Source: Thermus arciformis (GTDB taxonomy: Bacteria; Deinococcota; Deinococci; Deinococcales; Thermaceae). From it: 64,000 bases of DNA. Shown here one piece after another: positions 57,135 to 64,000 of the stretch (position 1 is the first letter of the stretch; the number at the start of each line of letters is the position of its first letter). The DNA lies in NCBI RefSeq assembly GCF_900102145.1, contig NZ_FNBC01000001.1:96741-160740 (forward strand). Reading direction: 5' to 3'. The notes below the pieces were generated by a model. It had not been told where the DNA came from. It saw only the letters and a program-made list of their open reading frames with translations, and ran no database searches. A program made the position numbers and the translations under genes.

Positions 57135-57361
57135 TCTTCAAAGAGCTTGGCGAAGGCCTCCCCGCCGCCCCGCTTGCGGGCCAGGCGGTAGGTGCCTTCC
57201 TTTTCCTCCACCTTGCCCTCCTGCGCCAGGGCCTTCAGGGTGTCCTGAAGCTCCTTTTTGGAGAAGGGCTCTCCTTCCTCGTCCAGGTAGCGCTGGATCT
57301 CCTGGAAGGTGGCGAAGCGGAGGGCCTCGAGGGCGCGCATGACCCAACCCTTGCGGTCCAT
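57131..57361 (-). CDS. small winged-helix-like protein
   Basis: 76 residues: RALEALRFATFQEIQRYLDE, FSKKELQDTLKALAQEGKVE and EKEGTYRLARKRG look like a winged helix (three helices and a wing). Could bind DNA or act as a small regulator; the family is not recognised. TAGGAT (57373-57368) ends 6 bases before the ATG (leaderless). Confidence 0.7.
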
Positions 57362-57400
57362 GGCACCATCCTACCCCTTGGGCCGTGGCATCCTGGGGGC

Positions 57401-57859
57401 GTGGACCCTTACCGGGAGTACCAGGACTACGCGGTGGCCTCGAGGCTCCTCGTCGCCCAGGGGCTTTCCCGGGAAATCCTTTCCCTTTCCCAGTACGCCC
57501 GCCTCCGCCTGAGGCGGCTGGAGCTTGCCCGAAGGGGGGAGTGGGGGGCTCTGGAGGCCTTAGACGAGCGCCTGCGCTACGGCTTCTGGACCAACCCCTG
57601 GCGCCTGAAGGAGGCCCTGAAGCGCCTGGGCCATGCCCCTTACCTGGCCTCCCCGGAGGCCTTTGAGGGGCTTCTTTTCCCCGAGGAGAAGGCCCGGCTT
57701 CGCTACCCCGGGCAGGCCGGGGAGTACTACCTGGGGTTTTTGCGCCTCCCCGCCCTCCTCATGGACCCCGAGGCCTTTGAGGAGGCCCTAAGGGAGCAGG
57801 AGGCCCGGGGGGAGCGCCTGCCCCTCTTTCTGAACGCCTTCCACCGGGTCCTGGGCTAA
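57401..57859 (+). CDS. conserved hypothetical protein
   Basis: 152 residues, mostly helical and charged (REYQDYAVASRLLVAQGLSR, LSLSQYARLRLRRLELARRG, EKARLRYPGQAGEYYLGFLR). No signal peptide or recognisable motif. GTG start at 57401 follows GGGGGC; no better start nearby. Ends just before the tRNA-Ile terminator. Confidence 0.65.
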   Translation: MDPYREYQDYAVASRLLVAQGLSREILSLSQYARLRLRRLELARRGEWGALEALDERLRYGFWTNPWRLKEALKRLGHAPYLASPEAFEGLLFPEEKARLRYPGQAGEYYLGFLRLPALLMDPEAFEEALREQEARGERLPLFLNAFHRVLG

Positions 57860-57867
57860 AAGAAACA

Positions 57868-57887
57868 CCCCCACCCTCGGGTGGGGG
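57868..57887 (-). terminator. terminator of tRNA-Ile
   Basis: CCCCCACCC-GA-GGGTGGGGG hairpin on the minus strand followed by TGTTTCTTTT, immediately after the tRNA. Confidence 0.8.
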
Positions 57888-57892
57888 TACCT

Positions 57893-57969
57893 TGGTGGGC
57901 GATGGTGGACTTGAACCACCGACCTCACGCTTATCAGGCGTGCGCTCTGACCACCTGAGCTAATCGCCC
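57893..57969 (-). tRNA. tRNA-Ile (anticodon GAT)
   Basis: 77 bases. Acceptor GGGCGAT pairs with ATCGCCC, CCA encoded; anticodon stem with loop CTGATAA gives GAT; D arm AGCTCAGGTGGTCAGAGC; T arm GGTGGTTCAAGTCCACC. Not within an rRNA spacer. Confidence 0.97.
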
Positions 57970-57984
57970 CCGCACGCAACGCTT

Positions 57985-58013
57985 AGCATAGCGGGAAGGG
58001 CCTTCCCCGTCAA
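57985..58013 (-). promoter_or_regulatory. promoter of tRNA-Ile
   Basis: TTGACG (58013-58008), 17-base spacer, TATGCT (57990-57985). Confidence 0.8.
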
Positions 58014-58039
58014 GATGGCGCCTTTGGCCGAAGGCGAAA

Positions 58040-58061
58040 CCCTGCCCCCAAAGGGGCAGGG
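58040..58061 (-). terminator. terminator of tRNA-Pro
   Basis: CCCTGCCCC-TTTG-GGGGCAGGG hairpin on the minus strand followed by TTTCG, directly after tRNA-Pro. Confidence 0.7.
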
Positions 58062-58066
58062 CCTTT

Positions 58067-58143
58067 TGGTCGGGGAGGCCGGATTTGAACCGACGACCAC
58101 ACGCACCCCAAGCGTGTGCGCTACCAGGCTGCGCTACTCCCCG
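58067..58143 (-). tRNA. tRNA-Pro (anticodon GGG)
   Basis: 77 bases. Acceptor CGGGGAG pairs with CTCCCCG, discriminator A, CCA encoded; anticodon stem CACGC/GCGTG with loop TTGGGGT gives GGG; T arm GTCGGTTCAAATCCGGC. Confidence 0.96.
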
Positions 58144-58156
58144 GCGCGCAAAGGTT

Positions 58157-58185
58157 AGTCTAGCCCGCCCCAGGCCCTCCGTCAA
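58157..58185 (-). promoter_or_regulatory. promoter of tRNA-Pro
   Basis: TTGACG (58185-58180), 17-base spacer, TAGACT (58162-58157). It lies back to back with the cupin -10 box. Confidence 0.8.
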
Positions 58186-58186
58186 G

Positions 58187-58192
58187 TACACT
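58187..58192 (+). promoter_or_regulatory. cupin gene leaderless -10 box
   Basis: TACACT ends 6 bases before the ATG at 58199; no ribosome site between. Confidence 0.55.
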
Positions 58193-58198
58193 TGGGGC

Positions 58199-58516
58199 AT
58201 GGAGATCCGGGATGTGAGGAGCCTGGCGCGCTACGACCCGGAGAAGATGGCCAAGATCCCCGTTTTCCACTCCGAGAAGATGTTCTACGACCTCTACGCC
58301 CTCCTTCCCGGGCAGGCCCAGAAGGTGCACGCCCACGAGGGTTCGGACAAGGTGTACTACGTCCTGGAAGGGGAGGTGGTGGCCCGGGTGGGCGAGGAGG
58401 AGGCCCTTCTGGCCCCGGGGATGGCCGTCTTCGCCCCCTCGGGGGTGCCCCACGGGGTGCGGAACGAGTCGGCAAGCCCCGCCCTGCTCCTCGTGGTCAT
58501 GGCCCCCAAGCCCTAG
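58199..58516 (+). CDS. single-domain cupin protein
   Basis: 105 residues. Cupin motif 1 VHAHEGSDKVYYVLEGEVVA (two His and Glu for a metal) and motif 2 PSGVPHGVRNESASPALLLV (third His). Small cupins of this kind bind a metal and have varied roles; substrate unknown. ATG with TACACT 6 bases upstream. Followed after 42 bases by the kinase gene. Confidence 0.88.
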   Translation: MEIRDVRSLARYDPEKMAKIPVFHSEKMFYDLYALLPGQAQKVHAHEGSDKVYYVLEGEVVARVGEEEALLAPGMAVFAPSGVPHGVRNESASPALLLVVMAPKP

Positions 58517-58545
58517 GTTTTCACGGGGTTTTCAAGGGCTGGCCC

Positions 58546-58551
58546 TATACT
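58546..58551 (+). promoter_or_regulatory. -10 box of the kinase-FecR-TPR gene
   Basis: TATACT ends 7 bases before the GTG at 58559; no Shine-Dalgarno sequence. Confidence 0.55.
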
Positions 58552-58558
58552 CCAAGCG

Positions 58559-60724
58559 GTGGTCCAGAGCCTTCCCGCCGACCTGGCCTTCCTCGCCGAC
58601 CTCTTGCGCCGCTACCCGGTGCAGGTGGTCTGGCGGGGGACGGTCCTGCCCGAGGGGCCTTTGCGGGGGGAGAAGCTTTGGGAGGAGGGGGAGGTGGCCC
58701 TTTACTGGACGGGAAGCCGCCCCCCTTCTCCGGAGACCCTCGAGGCCCTGCGCCTCCTCCTTAAGGCCTTCCAGGAGGTCCTGACCCTTAGGGAGCGGGA
58801 GCTTGCCCTCCTCAAGGCCCAGGACGAGACGGGGAGGCTCCTTAGGCTTCTCCTCCACGAGATCAAAAACCCCCTGATGAGCGTCCTCGGGGCCCTGGAG
58901 CTCACCCTGGAGACCGAGGGCCTGCCCGAGGAGGCCAAGGAGCTCTTGGAGATCGCCGAGCGCTCCGCCCGGCGCATCCAGGAGCTTCTGCAGAAGGCCC
59001 AGGACTACCTGAGGCTCGGCCAGGGGGTGCGCCTCAAGAGCGAGCGGGTGGACCTGAAGGTCCTCCTCCGCCAGGCGGCCGAGGAGGTGAGGCCCCTCGC
59101 CCGAAGGAAGGGCATCGCCTTAAGGCTCGCCCTGCCTCGAGGGGAGGCCTGGGTCTACGGGGACCCGGACTGGCTCTACCAGGCGGTCCTCAACGTGCTG
59201 AACAACGCCATTAAGTACACCCCCGAAGGGGGCCGGGTGAGGGTGCGCCTCCTGGTGGGGCGGGACCATTACGGCATCGCCGTGGCCGACACCGGGCCGG
59301 GCATCCCCGAGGAGGAGCAGGCCAAGGTCTTTGAGCCCTTCTACCGGGCCTCTACCCGGGGGGAGGTGGAGGGCACGGGGCTTGGGCTCGCCCTGGTGAA
59401 GCGGGTCCTCGAGGCCCACGGGGGCGAGGTGCGCCTGAGAAGCCGCCTGGGCCGGGGAAGCACCTTCCTCCTCCTCCTGCCGAGGCCCAGGCCCGGACAG
59501 CGGGCCCCCGTGGGGCGGCTCCTCCTCCTCATGGTGGCCCTCATCGCCCTGGCCCGCCTCCCCCTCTTCCCGGCCCCCCTGGGCTCCAAGGCCTTCGGGG
59601 AGGTGCCTGCCGGGGAGGTGGTGCGGCTTGGGGGGTTGGAGCTCGCCTTTAGCCCGGACGCCAGGGGGGAGGCCCGGCGCTGGCGGAGCCTTTGGGGCGG
59701 GGGGGAGAGGGTGCGGGTGGCCTTGGAAGGCGGGGGGGTGGAGGCGGTGCGGGAGGCCCCCGTGCCCCTCTCCCTCGCCACCCCGGAGGGTGAGGTGCGG
59801 CCCACGGGCACCCATTTGCGCCTGAACCGGGCCGAGGGGAGCCGGCTTTCCCTTTACCGGGGGGAAGTGGCCTTAGGGGAAGGGCGCCTCCCCGCCGGGG
59901 AGGGGGCGGTGCTGGGGACGGGGGTGCGCAAGAAGCTCCTCCCCGCCCCCCTGGTGCGCCCCGGCCCGGGGCCTCAAGGGGAGGTGGTCTTCCGCCTCCT
60001 CCTTCCCCCGGGGGCCCGGGGCTTCCGGGTGGAGGTGCGAAGCGGAGGGGCCGTGGTCCTCTCCGCCCGGGGGGAGGGCGGCCTCTTCCGCTACCTGCCC
60101 CAGGGGGACCGCCTGAGCGAGCTGAGGGCCTTCGCCCTGGACGAGGTGGGCCTCGAGGGCTACCCCTCGGACCCCGTGCCCTTCCGGGAGCGGAAGAGCT
60201 TCTACGAGGGCAAGCGCCGCCTCCCCCAGGACCCCAAGGGGGCGGAGGGCTTCTTGAGGCGGGCGGTGGAGGCCTTCCCCGACGACGCCGAGGCTTTGGG
60301 GGAGCTCGCCTTCGCCCTCTACCTCCAGGGGCGGCACGCCGAGGCCAAGCCCCTTTACGAGAAGGCCCTGGCCCTCCTGGACGGCCCCGACCTCCGGGTG
60401 CGCTACGGCCGCCTCCTCTACCACCTGGGCCGCTACGCCGAGGCCGAGGAGACCTACCGCCGGGTCCTGGCCCAGGACCCCGGCAACCTGGACGCCCGCT
60501 GGGGCCTGGCGGAGGTGGCCCTGGCCCTGGGCCGGGCCAAGGAGGCGGAGCTCCTCGCCCGGCAGGTGCTAGGCCTCAGGCCCGATTACCCCCTGGCCCG
60601 CTTCACCCTGGCCAAGGCCCTCCTGGAGCAGGGGAAGAAGGAGGAGGCCAAGGCGCTTTTGCGGGAGGAGCTTCGCCAAAACCCCGACCCCGAGGTGAAG
60701 GCGCTTTTGGCCCGCCTAGAATGA
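58559..60724 (+). CDS. histidine kinase fused to FecR-like and TPR domains
   Basis: 721 residues. In order: an N-terminal helical region (1-80); HisKA with RLLLHEIKNPLMSVLGALEL (His100); HATPase (about 195-310) with NVLNNAIKYTPEGG, DTGPGIPEEEQ and GTGLGLALVKR; one membrane helix (about 319-342, LLLLMVALIALARLPLF); a FecR-like beta domain (about 345-480) with SLATPEGEVRPTGTHLRL and LYRGEVALGEGRL; a short beta segment; and at least three TPR repeats (about 565-721). The kinase would be cytosolic and the FecR-TPR part outside. GTG start, leaderless. First gene of a four-gene set with a lone receiver, a HEAT protein and a glycosyltransferase. Confidence 0.85.
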   Translation: MVQSLPADLAFLADLLRRYPVQVVWRGTVLPEGPLRGEKLWEEGEVALYWTGSRPPSPETLEALRLLLKAFQEVLTLRERELALLKAQDETGRLLRLLLHEIKNPLMSVLGALELTLETEGLPEEAKELLEIAERSARRIQELLQKAQDYLRLGQGVRLKSERVDLKVLLRQAAEEVRPLARRKGIALRLALPRGEAWVYGDPDWLYQAVLNVLNNAIKYTPEGGRVRVRLLVGRDHYGIAVADTGPGIPEEEQAKVFEPFYRASTRGEVEGTGLGLALVKRVLEAHGGEVRLRSRLGRGSTFLLLLPRPRPGQRAPVGRLLLLMVALIALARLPLFPAPLGSKAFGEVPAGEVVRLGGLELAFSPDARGEARRWRSLWGGGERVRVALEGGGVEAVREAPVPLSLATPEGEVRPTGTHLRLNRAEGSRLSLYRGEVALGEGRLPAGEGAVLGTGVRKKLLPAPLVRPGPGPQGEVVFRLLLPPGARGFRVEVRSGGAVVLSARGEGGLFRYLPQGDRLSELRAFALDEVGLEGYPSDPVPFRERKSFYEGKRRLPQDPKGAEGFLRRAVEAFPDDAEALGELAFALYLQGRHAEAKPLYEKALALLDGPDLRVRYGRLLYHLGRYAEAEETYRRVLAQDPGNLDARWGLAEVALALGRAKEAELLARQVLGLRPDYPLARFTLAKALLEQGKKEEAKALLREELRQNPDPEVKALLARLE

Positions 60725-60728
60725 GGGC

Positions 60729-61091
60729 GTGGCGCGGGTCCTGGTGGTGGAGGACGACCCCGCGGTGGCCGCCGTGCTGGAGATGGCCTTGAAACGGGCG
60801 GGGCACGAGGTGCGCCTGGCCCGGGACTTCCCCTCGGCGAAGGCGGCCTTGGCGGAGGACGTGGAGGCGGTGGTGCTGGACCTAAACCTCCCTGGGGGCT
60901 TCGGCCTGGACCTCTTGCGCCACCTCCGCCAGGAGCTCGGGAAAACCACGCCGGTGGTGGTCCTCACCGGGCTTAAGCAGGAGCGCCACGTGCTGGAGGC
61001 CCTCAGGCTTGGGGCCCAGGACTACCTGACCAAGCCCTTTAGCCCTAAAGAGCTCCTCCTCCGCCTGGAGCGGTATGTGGCGGCGGGGTGA
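60729..61091 (+). CDS. single-domain response regulator
   Basis: 120 residues, receiver only: VVEDDPAVAA acidic pair, phosphorylated Asp51 in VLDLNLPGGFG, Thr in VVLTGLKQ and Lys102 in LTKPFSP. No output domain, so it works by protein contact, like CheY. GTG start four bases after the kinase gene; likely its substrate. Overlaps the HEAT protein gene by 17 bases. Confidence 0.93.
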   Translation: MARVLVVEDDPAVAAVLEMALKRAGHEVRLARDFPSAKAALAEDVEAVVLDLNLPGGFGLDLLRHLRQELGKTTPVVVLTGLKQERHVLEALRLGAQDYLTKPFSPKELLLRLERYVAAG

Positions 61092-62214
61092 GCGCCTCTA
61101 CGCCCTCTTGGTCTTTGGGGTGGTGGCCCTCGAGGCCCTGGCCCTGGGCCAGCTGGTGGGGGTCTTTTCCGCCCGCCTCTTTTCCCTCTTGGGCGTCTCC
61201 CTGGCCTATCGGGCCCTCCTGCAGGCCCTCTTCCTCACGGGGCTTGCCCTGGTCCTCCTTTCCGCGTACATCCTCCTTTACCACGCCTACACCGCCCTTC
61301 GGGAGGAGAGGGACCGCAGGGCCTACGAGGAGTGGCTTGGGCGCTTCGCCCGGGCCCTCTTTGAAGAGGAACCCCTGCCCCCACCTCCCTGGCCGAGGCC
61401 CGCCCTGGAGGCCCTCTTGCGCCTCCGGGAGACCCTCCAGGGGGATTTGGCCAAGCGCCTCACCCTTTGGCTTCGCCAGGCGGGCCTTCCCTGGGCGAGG
61501 GCGCTTCGGGGGCGGTGGGCCTCCCGCCCTGCCCGCCTGGAGGCCCTCGAGGCCCTGGCCCAGGCCCGGCTTCCCGAGACCCTGGGCCTGGTCCTCCCTT
61601 ACCTGGAGCACCCGGACCCCGTGCTCCGCCTGGCCGCGGCCCGGGCCGGGGCCAGGATCGCCCAGGGGGAGGGGGTGGAGGCTTTGGCCCGGGCCCTCCT
61701 CGCCTCGGGGCTTCCCCGAGGGGCCCTCCTGGAGGCCCTCCTCCTCCTGGAAGAAAGGGCCCTTCCCGTGGTGGCCCTCTTCCTGGAGAAGGGGGGGAGG
61801 GAGGAGCGCTGGGCGGCCTTGGAGGCCCTGGGCCGCCTTAAGCTCCATCCCCTCGCGGAGAGGATCGCCTCCTTCCTGGAGGACCCCGACCCCGAGCTCA
61901 GGGCGGCCGCCCTGCGGGCCCTTTGGCGGCTGGGCTTCCTGCCCCCGGGCCTTGAGGGGGCGGTCTTAGCCCACCTGAAGGCCCCGGAGGAGTTTTTAAG
62001 GCTTCAGGCGGTGCGGCTCCTTCCCCTCCTCGGGGGAGCCTTGGCGCGAAGGGGCCTTTGGGGGGCCCTTTCCGACCCCTCCTTCTACGTGCGCCGGGCG
62101 GCGGCGGAGGGGCTTAAGGAGCTTGGCCTCGAGGCCCTGGCCGAGGCCGCCCGGGCCCACCCTGACCCTTACGGCCGGGCCATGGCCGGGCAGGTGCTGC
62201 GGGAGGCGACATGA
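61075..62214 (+). CDS. membrane protein with HEAT-like repeats
   Basis: 379 residues: two membrane helices (about 8-30 and 42-65), a coiled region, then helical repeats from about 150 (RLEALEALAQARLPETLGLV, LEHPDPVLRLAAARAGARIA, LEDPDPELRAAALRALWRLG, LSDPSFYVRRAAAEGLKELG). These are HEAT/PBS-lyase-type repeats used for protein binding. It may connect the receiver at 60729 with the glycosyltransferase whose start overlaps its stop as ATGA. Confidence 0.85.
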   Translation: MWRRGERLYALLVFGVVALEALALGQLVGVFSARLFSLLGVSLAYRALLQALFLTGLALVLLSAYILLYHAYTALREERDRRAYEEWLGRFARALFEEEPLPPPPWPRPALEALLRLRETLQGDLAKRLTLWLRQAGLPWARALRGRWASRPARLEALEALAQARLPETLGLVLPYLEHPDPVLRLAAARAGARIAQGEGVEALARALLASGLPRGALLEALLLLEERALPVVALFLEKGGREERWAALEALGRLKLHPLAERIASFLEDPDPELRAAALRALWRLGFLPPGLEGAVLAHLKAPEEFLRLQAVRLLPLLGGALARRGLWGALSDPSFYVRRAAAEGLKELGLEALAEAARAHPDPYGRAMAGQVLREAT

Positions 62215-63629
62215 AGCTTCTTTTCCTCACCTACCAGCTCTTCGTCCTCGTCTACTTCGCCCTCCTCAACCTCCTCTACGCCCTCTTCGCCCTCTTCGGC
62301 GTCCGCATGGTGGCCCGCTACGCCCGGGAGCTCTCCGAGCTCGCCCTCAAGGACCTCTTGGAGCGGGAGGCCTACCTGCCCGTCTCCATCCTGGTCCCCA
62401 CCTACAACGAGGAGAAGACCATCGCCGCCTCGGTGCGCTCCTTCCTGGCCCTGCACTACCCGGAGTTTGAGGTGGTGGTGGTGGCCGACGGCCCCAAGGA
62501 CCGCACCCTGGAGGTCCTTAAGGAGGCCTTCCGCCTGGTGCCGGTGGAGGCGGTCTTCCGCAGGGCGCTTCCCACCAAGCCCATCCGGGGGGTCTACCGC
62601 TCCCTCACCCATCCCAACCTCCTGGTGGTGGACAAGGAAAACGGCGGCAAGGCCGACGCCCTGAACGCCGGGCTCAACCTGGCCCGCTACCCCCTTTTCT
62701 GCGCCGTGGACGCGGACAGCCTCCTGGACGCCCAGGCCCTCCTGCGGGCGAGCCGCCTCTTCCTGGAGGACGACCGGGTGCTGGCCGTGGGGGGGACCAT
62801 AAGGCCCCTAAACGGGGCCCGGGTGCGGGAGGGGGTGGTGGAGGCCCTGGGCCTTCCCCGGGGCTTTCTGGAGAAGATGCAGATCATTGAGTACGCCCGG
62901 GCTTTTTTCCTGGGGCGCGCCGGGTGGAGCGCCATGGACGCCCTCCTCATCATCTCCGGGGCCTTCGGGGTCTTCCGCCGGGCGGAGGCCCTTAGGGTGG
63001 GCGGGTACCGCACGGACACCGTGGGGGAGGACATGGAGCTGGTGGTGCGCCTCCACCGCCGGGCCCGGGAGGAGGGGAGGGAGTACCGCATCCTCTACAC
63101 CCCGGACCCCATCTGCTACACCGAGGTGCCCTCGGACTGGGCCACCCTAAGGCGGCAGCGGGACCGCTGGCACCGGGGGCTTTGGGAGGTGCTCTGGATC
63201 CACCGGGCCATGCTCTTCAACCCCCGCTACGGCCGCTTGGGCCTCGTGGCCATGCCTTACTTCTTCCTCTTTGAGGCCCTGGCCCCGGTGGTGGAGGTGC
63301 TGGGGTACCTGATGCTTCCCGTCTTCCACCTCTTGGGCCTTCTCAACCTGGAGTTCGCCCTGCTTTTCTTGCTTTTGGCCGTGGGCTACGGGGTTCTCCT
63401 CTCCCAGCTCGCCGTGGGCATGGAGACCCTGCTCCTCAAGCGCTACCCGCGGCTTCGCGACCGGCTTTGGCTCCTCTTTCTCAGCGTGGTGGAGGGGCTT
63501 GGGTACCGCCAGGCCTTGGCCTTGGTGCGCTTTGGGGCCACCTTCCGGGTGTGGCGCAAGCGAGGGGTGTGGGGGGAGATGCGGCGCAAGGGCCTAGAGG
63601 CGGAAGCGCCAGACCAGAAGAAGCCTTAG
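62211..63629 (+). CDS. processive family 2 glycosyltransferase
   Basis: 472 residues, related to cellulose, poly-GlcNAc and hyaluronan synthases. N-terminal membrane helix, catalytic domain with ILVPTYNEEKTI, VVADGPKDR, DxD-like AVDADSLLD, acceptor-site GEDMELVVR and QRDRWHRGL (QxxRW), then three or four membrane helices. Processive enzymes with QxxRW extrude polysaccharide through their own channel. Placed last in a signalling operon, so an exopolysaccharide whose synthesis is controlled by phosphorylation is the likely theme. Confidence 0.92.
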   Translation: MKLLFLTYQLFVLVYFALLNLLYALFALFGVRMVARYARELSELALKDLLEREAYLPVSILVPTYNEEKTIAASVRSFLALHYPEFEVVVVADGPKDRTLEVLKEAFRLVPVEAVFRRALPTKPIRGVYRSLTHPNLLVVDKENGGKADALNAGLNLARYPLFCAVDADSLLDAQALLRASRLFLEDDRVLAVGGTIRPLNGARVREGVVEALGLPRGFLEKMQIIEYARAFFLGRAGWSAMDALLIISGAFGVFRRAEALRVGGYRTDTVGEDMELVVRLHRRAREEGREYRILYTPDPICYTEVPSDWATLRRQRDRWHRGLWEVLWIHRAMLFNPRYGRLGLVAMPYFFLFEALAPVVEVLGYLMLPVFHLLGLLNLEFALLFLLLAVGYGVLLSQLAVGMETLLLKRYPRLRDRLWLLFLSVVEGLGYRQALALVRFGATFRVWRKRGVWGEMRRKGLEAEAPDQKKP

Positions 63630-63684
63630 GCTCATGGAGGCCAGGATGGGCAGGTGATACCCTTTCTTGTTGTATTCTTCGTCC

Positions 63685-64000
63685 ATGACCGTGGCCGACC
63701 ACCTGACCCTGAACGAGCTGTGGCGGAGGGTCAAGAAGGCCAAGGACCCGATAGAGAAGCATCGCTTCCTGGCCGTCTACCACGCCAAGCGGGGACTCGC
63801 CGCCAAGGAGATCGCCAAAATCACCCTCAGCTCCACCCGCTGGGTCCAGGAGACGGTGCGGCGCTACAACCGGGAAGGGCCGGAGGGCTTGAAGGACAAG
63901 CGGCACCAGAACCCGGGCCAGAAGCCCAAGCTGACCCCGGAGGAGCAGAGGAGGGTCCTGGAGGCCCTCCAGGGCCCCCCACCCGACGGGGGCCTGTGGA
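63685..64000 (+). CDS. IS630-type transposase (3' partial)
   Basis: 105 codons to the right edge. N-terminal helix-turn-helix domain (EKHRFLAVYHAKRGLAAKEI, SSTRWVQETVRRYNREGPEG) and KLTPEEQRRVLEALQGPPPD then GGLW, as in IS630-family transposases. The catalytic DDE domain lies outside the window. TATTCT (63673-63678) ends 6 bases before the ATG. The left inverted repeat should be near 63630-63670, directly after the glycosyltransferase stop, but I could not define it. Confidence 0.85.
   Translation, partial: MTVADHLTLNELWRRVKKAKDPIEKHRFLAVYHAKRGLAAKEIAKITLSSTRWVQETVRRYNREGPEGLKDKRHQNPGQKPKLTPEEQRRVLEALQGPPPDGGLW

Overview
The window is chromosomal DNA from a Thermus species. It is about 70% GC, genes are packed end to end with ATGA, GTGA and TGATG overlaps, and several proteins (S9, L13, bTHX, TyrRS, CTP synthase, homoisocitrate dehydrogenase, cytochrome c-552, PilM) match Thermus thermophilus proteins I know almost residue for residue. 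S9 and CTP synthase carry enough substitutions that it is probably not T. thermophilus HB8 or HB27 itself.

Layout. 1-4605: AddB-like (cut by the left edge) and AddA recombination proteins. 4602-7191: rpsI-rplM, with pyrG divergent. 7171-8940: an AT-rich insertion carrying one DUF262-HNH (GmrSD-like) defence gene. 8937-11810: AAA ATPase, tRNA-Lys, thiamine pyrophosphokinase and a lone ABC ATPase. 11815-22667: cytochrome c-552, then a full thiosulfate-oxidation (Sox) operon: thioredoxin, soxYZ, soxA-soxX, soxB, a second soxX-soxA pair, rhodanese, a DUF302-like protein, soxF, soxC, soxD. 22677-30273: ccdA and ccmABCDEFGHI for cytochrome c maturation, with CcmI fused to a cytochrome domain, then a Rieske protein. 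The two blocks make sense together, because nearly every Sox electron carrier needs covalent heme. 30314-40855: housekeeping genes (tyrS, rpsT, bTHX, thrB, nnr, cobB, der, acyltransferase, acpS, rsmF), interrupted at 34248-34823 by a lower-GC cysteine-rich peptide/membrane protein pair. 40954-43326: a secreted protein with a two-component system. 43341-51770: aroB/K/C and the pilMNOWQ type IV pilus/DNA-uptake operon. 51935-57859: hicdh, DUF5317, HD-GYP, a tiny peptide gene with its own promoter and terminator, guaB and two small genes. 57893-58143: tRNA-Ile and tRNA-Pro. 58199-63629: a cupin and a signalling/exopolysaccharide set (kinase-FecR-TPR, receiver, HEAT protein, processive glycosyltransferase). 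From 63685: an IS630-type transposase cut by the right edge.

Regulation is unusually readable. Stable RNA genes, cycA and the tiny peptide gene have TTGAC(A/G)-N17-TANNNT promoters. At least sixteen protein genes have a TANNNT hexamer ending exactly 6 or 7 bases before the start codon, and for most of them this replaces a Shine-Dalgarno site, which points to leaderless transcripts. Two divergent pairs, tyrS/31635 and nnr/cobB, fit two such promoters into 22 bases, and in the first pair both directions share one palindromic -10 box.

The most unusual items are the solitary DUF262-HNH insertion that rewrites the ends of both neighbours, the shared leaderless promoter at 31620, the 29-residue peptide gene at 55026, the cysteine-rich peptide pair at 34248, the kinase-FecR-TPR fusion at 58559 and the CcmI-cytochrome fusion at 28736.
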